From assembly GCA_950022655.1 (NCBI GenBank), contig OX465580.1, forward strand, positions 125,347,016 through 125,411,015: 64,000 nucleotides of DNA, given 5' to 3'. The notes beneath the pieces are model-generated. The model saw only the letters and a program-made list of their open reading frames with translations, had not been told where the DNA came from and made no database searches. Positions 56,606 to 64,000 of this stretch are shown one piece after another (position 1 is the first letter of the stretch; every line of letters begins with the position of its first letter). The DNA comes from Alentia gelatinosa (Eukaryota; Annelida; Polychaeta; Phyllodocida; Polynoidae). The position numbers and the translations under genes are program-made.

Positions 56606-56754
56606 TTTCCTACATCGGAAGGCGCAGAGTCATATATTTCCCGCTAAGAAGGCTTACTGAAACCCCGGTAAGAAATACATATATGTTCCTATACAGCAGT
56701 CAAAGGTGGTGGCTTCAGATCCAAGTGCAACATATCAAATTGTCTTGTCTTGTC

Positions 56755-57090
56755 CTTTATATCACACCTGGTACAAGTTTAGCCATATGAATAATGTTAG
56801 AATAAAATACTCAACGATCACCCCGGTAATGTGTCAATACTACGCCATGGGCGTGGCGTAGTGAATACAAGATGACGTCTTAGGCGATTGATCATTCAGC
56901 AGGCATAATGTCAGAGAGAAGACAAGACAAGAGATTTAGACGTCCCCAACACTCAAATCATAAAATAAACAATATTCTGCTCATTTGAATGAGCCGTAAT
57001 CGTCACTCAGCTTCGCCTCAATGACGATTGTGTCCCATCCAAAATCGTGGAGTTTTGTGCATTTATACGATTCTCGATGCAGTTCTATTA
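56755..57090. mobile_element. MITE, second copy of 2030-2350
   Basis: ACCTGGTACAAGTTTAGCCA, AAATACTC.ACGATCACCCC, GGGCGTGGCGTAGTGAAT and ATCATAAAATAAACAATATT match the first copy. The hairpin core reads GTCACTCAGCTTCGCCTCAA. Confidence 0.7.
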
Positions 57091-57489
57091 AAGTCCAGTA
57101 TTGTTTTGTATGTCTTGTATATTCGTTACTATATTTATGCTACAAAACGACCCAAAGAAGAACGCAAAGTCAGGGCGATTGTACTGTATTCATGATTGAA
57201 TAAAAAAGGCTTGCATTGATTACTTATCGAAGATCCCATGTGTGACGCAAGGGATGTGCATATGATTACAGGAAAGGCATAAAGTAAAATCATATGGTAA
57301 TACCCCACCTATCGAGGCACCTGAGAAATAACTCCTAATGTGAAGTTAAAACCGACTGGTCCCCAGCTTGCTGATCTCGGACTCCGAAAAATTAGACACT
57401 ACTACCGCATTGCATCTTTTCACATTCATTTATGCGAAACCATGTTAATTACAATCAATCGTTACCAGAGCTCATAGTATCGTAAAACT
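57091..57489. other. Non-coding stretch
   Basis: No gene or repeat recognised. Confidence 0.4.
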
Positions 57490-57785
57490 AGATGAGGTTT
57501 AATCTTGTCCACCGTATTCCACGACTGGAGTTTGGCAAAGAGACTTCATGAGGCGAAGCCGAGTGAAGTCCGGAGCCAAAACTTCAGGAGTGGAATGCGG
57601 TGGCCAAGATTAAAACGAATCAGGTTTTGATTTTATCCTACCCGATCTCCTCGATTTTGGAATATTACATGATACCAATGCTGTATGCCACTAGTGGCAT
57701 ATAAAACTATGTATGCCAGTCAGCGTGGCATACGGAAACCCAATGTTAAGCCTATGGGATTTTATATTAGGGGTAGGATAACATC
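57490..57785. mobile_element. MITE with central hairpin and TTTATCCTACCC end
   Basis: ACCGTATTCCACGACTGGAG ... TTCAGGAGTGGAATGCGGT arms around TTCATGAGGCGAAGCCGAGT. Then TTTATCCTACCCGAT ... AGGGGTAGGATAA with CCCAATGTTAAGCCTATGGG. The best-kept example of the core plus subterminal layout. Confidence 0.85.
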
Positions 57786-58564
57786 ATATATATGACACCA
57801 AATGTTCCACCAATACAAATTATTAAAATATCAACAGGAGCTACTGGTATAGCACCGATTATTTAGCTGAAACACATCTCAATTAATGGTCTTTTAATAC
57901 TATGTAAGCATTCGGAAAATTCAGATATCAATATTTATAACATACAAAATAATTTAGTATTGCTACGTCTCAGATGAATTCTGTCAAAATCAACCAGAAT
58001 CGGGCTATACGATAATTGTAGTTCCAGATGGTGTGACCCATTCCTTCAGCTCCATTCTGCAACCCCTTCTTAGTGTGCGAACTAGTAGCTACGCTTTCTT
58101 TTTATCTTATCAGTTTCTTTCATCTTTTAACTACATCGAAGTACCCAGGGTGATGATAATGGGAACTCCTGATTCAAGTCGACATGATCGCATATTATGG
58201 AGACTCTAATACATTCTGCTTCTTTTTCTTATATGAAAAATAAACAGCACTTTCATTCCTCGTCTATATCGTTAAAGCTAAAATAAAAACAAAAGGGTAC
58301 AGAGTACATAGAGACTTGATACACGATGCACTTCATACAGTGGTTTGGATCATATCGCAGCAAACAGACATAGTTCTTTTCATACTGGTAGAGGTGTGCA
58401 CAAAAGGAACTTAAAAGAAGATATCATCTAACACAAGCTTGGTAATTGGTCTTGAACATCTTTTTCATTCACATTGAGGTCCTTCAAAAAGGTATTCTTG
58501 TTAGAAATTTCTTTTCCTTTTAGTAACCGGTACCAGATTAGATAAAATATGCTAGTGTCGGGGT
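57786..58564. other. Non-coding stretch
   Basis: AT-rich; no gene seen. Confidence 0.45.
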
Positions 58565-58852
58565 AAAGGCCCGGCGTCCACCTACTACGATAGAATCGTA
58601 GACCTCCCGATATGGCACCGATACAAAATGTCAAAATCGGTGCCATATCAGGAAGGTGCAAAGTCGTAGACATATGTCTAGACATTCCAATCCACTACGC
58701 ATTGTATGGGTTTTTAATCGGTGTCTAATTGCAAAAACGTGGTCAACTGCCCAGATATTAGGTGACCTTCCGACGCGATTTTGATTTTGTATCGGAAGGT
58801 GCATCGTAGACCATATCGGAGGCATATCGTAGTAGGTGGACGCCGGGCCTAA
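58565..58852. mobile_element. MITE family A, copy 3
   Basis: AAAGGCCCGGCGTCCACCTA ... TAGGTGGACGCCGGGCCTAA, 288 bp, the least decayed ends of the family. Confidence 0.88.
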
Positions 58853-58860
58853 GAATCATA

Positions 58861-59147
58861 AGGCCCGTTGCCATTGGCCAACGAAGATTGCTTAGACTTT
58901 TTGAGTTACACAGAAAATCTGCGGTGGTGCCACTGACTGTGCGTCGGTATAGAAAAATAGCTGAGGGTAGTAGATTTCACTCAGTGACCAAGCTTTTCAC
59001 TCAGTGGTGGGTGGTGCCACATAGCATAACCTAAGCAGAAAAAGTCGTGGGGCATTTCACAACCTTGGTTATTTCCATTGACCGATATTGAGTCCACGGT
59101 GCCAAAAGTCCGGATGGAAAATCGGTCAATGGAAATGGGCCTATAAG
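58861..59147. mobile_element. MITE family G, copy 2
   Basis: AGGCCCGTTGCCATTGGCC ... GGTCAATGGAAATGGGCCT; interior as in 51625-51932. Starts only 8 bp after family A copy 3. Confidence 0.8.
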
Positions 59148-59213
59148 CTGATGGCTCCTGCTACAGTTCCACACTCTGCCACATCGTCCATCCTCCGCCG
59201 TTCCTGGGGCCCG

Positions 59214-59761
59214 TTTAATTATCTAGGATCGTTTCATGTGGACCCTTTTCTGTACCTTGTACAAGGATTATCGTGCGATGATTTTGAAGTTTGTTCGCTA
59301 AGACAATATTAGCAGTCCAAAAGGTCGTCCGTGAGTGTTCAATTAAGTGGACCACATCGTCGTTGGGTTTCCTTGGCGTACAGATAGACAATAATCGATC
59401 GTTATGGTATCTGACAGGTTTTATACAATGGGTTGTGGTTTACTGAGTCCCCATACATTTTCAATGGGGGCTTTGTATACGATGGATAATAAAAGGGAGT
59501 CTTCATGTATGATCCTAGATTATTCAATCAGCCCCTGGGATGCTGTGGGCCAATTCTATTCACCACCTATGGGCGACCCTAGGGACGGCTAAAACTGTCT
59601 TAGCGAAGAGACTTAAGTAGAATTAAACGATAACCCTTGTATGAGGTTACATTGAAAGGTCTCTTAGCGAAGAGACTTAAGTAGAATTAAACGATAACCC
59701 TTGTATGAGGTTACATTGAAAGGTCTTCATGTATGATCCTAGATTATTAAACAGGTCCCTG
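59214..59761. mobile_element. MITE family C, copy 2 with a 64-bp tandem duplication
   Basis: Left end CTGGGGCCCGTTTAATTATC. A first right end TAGATTATTCAATCAGCCCC is near 59515-59535 and a second, cleaner one (ATTATTAAACAGGTCCCTG) ends at 59761. Between them GAAGAGACTTAAGTAGAATT... is duplicated with a 64-bp period (59601 and 59665). Confidence 0.75.
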
Positions 59762-60524
59762 TATATAGATAACACGAGTCTCAGAAGGGTGTTTTGCTGA
59801 TGCTGAGGAGTGATGAGTAAAAGTTCACTGACCCGAGCCCACATACCAGACCCTTGTCTTATTATAAGCAGTGGCCTACTCGGCAGTACCAAACGCCGAA
59901 CAATCATAAACAAATTGGGCAACTTTCATCGACCTGCTCAAAAACACCCCGCGGGAATCGTCCGAACATGTGTACCTGAGGGAAAGCGCCATGCAGGAGA
60001 TGTTACCTGGAGTAAATCAGAGTGGTGTGGTGGGAGGAGTGGCAAGGGGTGCGGTGCAGGGTGGGCTTGGTACAGCAAAGCACAGACCACTCCTGCCAGA
60101 CTCAGCGTAACGCTATATCTACCGACATGTTGTGTGAACATGGTGGAAACAGGCGGCCGTGTCTCTCATTCAGCTTAACTAATAGCTCTGATGCACAGCA
60201 TTGAGTTCTGCAACGCTTGTTATGTGTACTGAACTGAACTTAGATCTGGGAGGAATGTGTGTACATTGTACTGAACTGGAGCTCAATTCAGTGAGGAATG
60301 TGAATTACAGCATTGAACTCTCTTATGTGTGCGAACTGTACTGCACTGAATCAGATACGTGATAGATATCTAGATTACGAGGTTCATGTTGATTTATGAT
60401 ATAACATTTACGGAAGTGGAACTGTCTGAATATTCCTACCCCTGCACATGGGGGATACCACTGGTTTCTTTATTCTTTTGCCATATGCCAATTCATGGAA
60501 TATTTGATATTATATTAGACATAA

Positions 60525-60573
<49 letters not shown>

Positions 60574-60832
60574 TCTTTCTGTTGGAATGAGAAGAAAAAA
60601 GAAAAAGAATCGGAATGTACAATTGCAACCTGCACAAGCTATACAGACAAAGTATATACAGACAAAGAACTAGTTATAAAATCTTTATAAAACCATAATG
60701 GGTCTCATTTTTTTTATTACATTTATTGCCTATGGGTTATGTGTGGTGCCAAAGTATACCATTACCCATTGTTTTTAGTGGCCGTAAGCCACACCCATGG
60801 TTTGCAGCTTTTCCAGTACCATTATTGAATTT
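59762..60832. other. Non-coding stretch with a (TA)n microsatellite
   Basis: A TA run of about 40 bp at 60530-60570. ORFs near 59810-60204 on both strands overlap each other and lack motifs. Confidence 0.5.
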
Positions 60833-61032
60833 GCTAGCATTAACCCTATTGACTGAATTGGAGGACACAAGCAGCAAACTCTTCAGGATCCATCTTTTAA
60901 TGTAACAGCACAAAAAGTCAATGATACAGTATTTCCCACAATACTAAACGTCTCCGTAGGAAGCACGTACACTTTCCATGTATCCCCTGGACAACAAATC
61001 ACTCTGGGATCTTCATCAACCTGTCTGTCTGA

Positions 61033-61320
61033 TTAGTAAGAAAGAAACTGATGAGTGTTTGGTCTGTGTCCTCGTTCGCCATCGAGTTTGGAGTGTGCAG
61101 TAATATGAACGAGGCGATAGCCGAGTGAATATTCTGAAGCACTCCAAACGAGATGGTGAACAGGGACTCAGACCAAACGCGAATATGTTTCTGATTTTAT
61201 CTTAGCCTGGAAATATCTGTCTATTTATCACCTGTTGAGAACGAGTTACCATTCTCGCAAGGCTGTTGAGAACGAATACGTAATGCTAAGGCTATGGACG
61301 TTTATTCCAGGCTAATGCAA
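61033..61320. mobile_element. MITE with hairpin core inside repeat P
   Basis: GTGTTTGGTCTGTGTCCTCG ... ACTCAGACCAAACGCG and GAGTTTGGAGTGTGC ... GCACTCCAAACGAG arms around GAACGAGGCGATAGCCGAGT; then TTTATCTTAGCCTGG ... CCAGGCTAATG with AATGCTAAGGCTATGG. Absent from repeat P copy 1. Reverse copy of the first half at 14655-14800. Confidence 0.75.
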
Positions 61321-61412
61321 TGTTCAATACCCGTAGCCTATCTGTACCACCACAGCATTATAATTTCTCACTCTCAGTCACTTCTCTCTGTCTCTAACTT
61401 GGCTATCTTTAC

Positions 61413-61482
61413 TAGGGACCTGTTTCAGTAGTCTTGTGACATTAGGCCTAGGGTCGGAGCAGACTACTGAAACAGGTCCCTG
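61413..61482. mobile_element. MITE family B, 70-bp internally deleted copy
   Basis: AGGGACCTGTTTCAGTAGTC ... ACTACTGAAACAGGTCCCTG with nearly all of the interior lost. Confidence 0.8.
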
Positions 61483-61716
61483 ATCCCAACACCTCATCCT
61501 GGCAGTCACACCAGACCCTGTCCTGTATCTCTTAGATGTAGCCCATTACTGTTAGATAAGAAACAGCTGCTCCACTTGACGATCACCATTCAGAACCAAT
61601 TCCTGATTGATTCCCGCCACTCACGATGCAGGTGAGCTGCCAGCTCCTGGAACTGTGCCCACTAGAGATTGTCCCCGACTGAACCCCGTTCCGCAAGGCT
61701 GCCCTCAAGCCTGCTC

Positions 61717-62018
61717 CAGGGACCTGTTTCAGTAGTTTCGTGACATGTCTAGATGGTGTCTGTGACACCATACAGACAGATCACAAGACTGCAATTGATG
61801 ACATGCGGAATTTCACTCACTCCCCTAGGAATTAAGCGATGACACTTTAACACGAGTAGGGGATACATATAACCTATAATAATTCCAAATATGAAGAAGA
61901 TTGGCTGCTCCGACCCTCTGATATTTGCTAGTCTTTTTCCGCTGTTGCTTGCACTGTTGGTGCCGCTGTTGATGTCTGTCTAGGCCTAATGTCACGAAAC
62001 TACTGAAACAGGTCCCTG
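61717..62018. mobile_element. MITE family B, full copy
   Basis: 302 bp; CAGGGACCTGTTTCAGTAGT ... ACTACTGAAACAGGTCCCTG. Interior as in 37481-37784, same orientation. Confidence 0.88.
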
Positions 62019-62079
62019 CTGCCTGCTGCCTGCCTTCCTAGCTGTCCTGCAGGCCGATAGATGCAATCTGGTTGATCAC

Positions 62080-62382
62080 CTGGGACCTGTTTCAGTAGTC
62101 TCGTGACATTAGGCCTAGACAGATATCAACAGCGGCACCAACAGTGCAAGCAACAGCGGAAAAAGACTAGCAAATATCAGAAAATCGGTGAGGCCAATCT
62201 TCTTCATATTTGGAACGATTATAGATTATATGTATCCCCTACTTATGTTAAAGTGTCATTGCTTAATTCCTAGGAGAAGTGAGCAAAACTTCGTGTGTCA
62301 TCGACTGCAATCTTGTGATCTGTCCGTATGGTGTCACAGACGCCATCTAGACATGCCACGAAACTACTGAAACAGGTCCCAG
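62080..62382. mobile_element. MITE family B, full copy, opposite orientation
   Basis: 303 bp; CTGGGACCTGTTTCAGTAGT ... ACTACTGAAACAGGTCCCAG. Flanking ATCAC/GTGAT makes the terminal repeat appear longer than in other copies. The ORF at 62188-62370 is MITE interior, not a gene. Confidence 0.88.
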
Positions 62383-63747
62383 GTGATTATGATGATGTAG
62401 GTGGATATGTGACAAAATTGTGACCAAAAAACATTTTTAACTGCTGCAGGGCACAAATCTAGTGGTAAGATGATGCATCCCCTTTGCTTTTAGATATGTT
62501 ACACATAATGACAGTCTATCCCTAACTGTGTGCACTCACTTAATTACTTGTCAAGAGGGTGACGGCCATTTTCAAAACAAACAGTATGGCGCATATTGTG
62601 CAGAGATAAGGCTGAACTGCAAGCAAGGTAAAATCTATAATCCTGCTTTATAAGATCAAGGTAATCTTGTTGTCATTCAATGAATCAATGCATTTCCTTT
62701 CTTCTTTTTTTTCATTTATATTTTTAAAGTAGATGTGACTATTGATGAGAAGTTCACTTGTGATGCATGTGATTTTCAACTTGATTCATTACATTTACAA
62801 TGATGCAGTTAGATATTACAATATCAACTGTTCAAGAAATCTGGAAGAATACATACACCGGTGCAATTCTGGTCAGTGATCTGCTTAATACCCTGATTCC
62901 TGGACTGTCTTCACTGCTTTGATTACTTGCCAGTGATGTATGTATCACTCAAGCACTTGTCATAGTCATAAATCGTCGTTTTCGCTCAATAATTGGTCAT
63001 GATATGACATCATTAGTTATATTTACCTCTTCAAATTGAATTTGATTTTCATGATAACCCCATCGCAAGTAGTCCGATGACTGTTGGTGTTTTTAGAATC
63101 GGGTTCGCTACGGAGACTTTTATTCATCAGTGTTTAACCAGTGCTAGCACTCCAGCCAGCCCATACTACCCACCAGCTCATTCGGAGATGATAGCGGGAA
63201 CTAGCCAAGAGGTGAATAAAATTTGCATATCAGGATTATTTTGAAAAAGAATATAAGTTGTAACTAATTTTTCAAAATTACAGTCTACAGGATCAGAACT
63301 GTGGAACTGGGATGGGGTTTTTTGTGTGTTTTTTTATTCAGGAAAAATTAGAGGATGGTGTACAGTCACTTCATTATCGAAGTGTTCTTCCCTGTACATT
63401 CCCTAACAATAAACGGCGAAATCATTCAAAAGGTACATATTTCATTGGTTAAGTAAACCAATATATATCATCGCATCTCAGATATTTCATGCATTTATTC
63501 ATCAGGTAATTCATTGTTCCGGTCATTTGACGCAGTCCATGTACTGAAACAGTATATGTGAGTCCATACGAATAACTTTAAAAGTATGAAAAGTACCGGT
63601 TTATCCGATAACATGTCAACAATCTTGATTGAGTGAAGTCAGATGATTCTAACGTTTTGGGGCAATATCGGCGGGGCGTCAGAAGCTGAACAGATGCTGC
63701 CAGTATTTTGATTGTTTTCACCAGAATAAACCAGATATCGGCAAAAG
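62383..63747. other. Stretch upstream of the right-edge open frame
   Basis: No clear repeat or ORF. It may contain the promoter of the frame starting at 63748, but no TATA or initiator was singled out. Confidence 0.4.
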
Positions 63748-64000
63748 ATGATTACCGACGAAGCCTGGACGAGCCCGAACCAGCCCGACAGTAAAAAACG
63801 CACCGTCGTCCAGATGGACTACATGCTCAAAGAGTGTAGATTTCAATATTATGGCCTGTATTGTGTGCAATGTATACTGAACTACTTTGAATTCCTTTTC
63901 CGTATCTATTCCTACAATGGCGACAGGAAGTTTCCGTTTCAGAAAAGAATGCGAACTTTAATTGGAGAAAATGCCATGGCAGGTGACCATTTAACCTCCG
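63748..64000 (+). CDS. Unrecognised open frame, runs off the right edge
   Basis: ATG at 63748 (AAAAGATGA context) followed by 84 open codons to the window end with no stop. Composition is protein-like: Asp/Glu/Lys/Arg-rich start, then an aromatic and Cys-rich part (FQYYGLYCVQCILNYFEFLF, about residues 36-55), then a basic stretch (KFPFQKRMR). I do not recognise the family. GCAG/GTGACC at 63978-63985 could be a splice donor, which would make this a first coding exon. The hydrophobic block might be one membrane segment. Confidence 0.4.
   Translation, partial: MITDEAWTSPNQPDSKKRTVVQMDYMLKECRFQYYGLYCVQCILNYFEFLFRIYSYNGDRKFPFQKRMRTLIGENAMAGDHLTS

Larger units (their letters stand above)
60833..62060. 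repeat. Parent repeat P, copy 2 (carries three MITEs)
   Basis: Sister of 31470-32565, interrupted by a hairpin-core MITE (about 61033-61320), a 70-bp family B relic (61413-61482) and a full family B copy (61717-62018). It lacks MITE D and so provides that element's empty site. Confidence 0.75.

Overview
This is a 64 kb piece of an AT-rich animal nuclear genome. It has spliced protein genes with GT/AG introns, and long non-coding stretches packed with decayed transposable elements. Penelope, DIRS-like, LINE, LTR and Helitron-like remains sit together with many short inverted-repeat elements (MITEs). Two genes belong to metazoan-style membrane protein families (SLC16 transporter, DEG/ENaC channel). 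That mix suits a marine invertebrate (lophotrochozoan, non-vertebrate deuterostome or cnidarian), but the sequence alone does not fix the species. There are no bacterial features.

Genes. (1) A complete SLC16-type monocarboxylate transporter on the minus strand, reconstructed here from four exons (15605-15410, 14965-14859, 9877-8347, 6479-6310). Splice sites and phases all agree and give 667 codons plus stop. Its central cytoplasmic loop is expanded by a 30-bp (10-residue) tandem repeat. (2) The C-terminal part of a DEG/ENaC-type sodium channel on the minus strand, in exons at 42169-42031, 40450-40372, 38092-38035, 36799-36708 and 33790-33623 (stop). One short exon before the TM2 exon and all N-terminal exons were not found. 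(3) A partial open frame running off the right edge (63748-64000), of unknown function. Two other open frames (51.1-51.3 kb minus, 55.5-55.9 kb plus) are weak candidates.

Mobile elements by region. 0-1.9 kb: 3' end and LTR of an LTR retrotransposon. 2.7-3.9 kb: decayed LINE reverse transcriptase. 10.4-14.3 kb, inside transporter intron 2: a 686-bp tandem duplication leading into a gag-like ORF, then, in the same frame and 75 bp later, a Penelope-type reverse transcriptase, flanked by inverted fragments and a hammerhead-ribozyme-like core. 17.9-18.6 kb: 9-bp and 82-bp satellites. 20.4-23.7 kb: a long inverted repeat with Helitron-like ends. 25.9-27.7 kb: a LINE cut off by a 16-bp minisatellite. 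35.2-35.4 kb: telomere-like repeats. 40.6-41.9 kb: the 3' end of an L1-like LINE. 43.7-45.2 kb: DIRS-like gag/RT/RNase H remains. Everywhere: MITEs of at least seven families.

The richest signals are in the repeats. Several MITE families with different ends share one small central hairpin (CGGCTTTCGCCT-like) and one subterminal motif (AATGTTAAGCCTATGG). Two copies of a ~1.1 kb repeat (31.5 and 60.8 kb) act as each other's empty site and reveal separate MITE insertions. Six loci end in hairpin + spacer + CTAG before T, as Helitron 3' ends do. All coordinates and alignments were read by eye; no search or alignment program was run.
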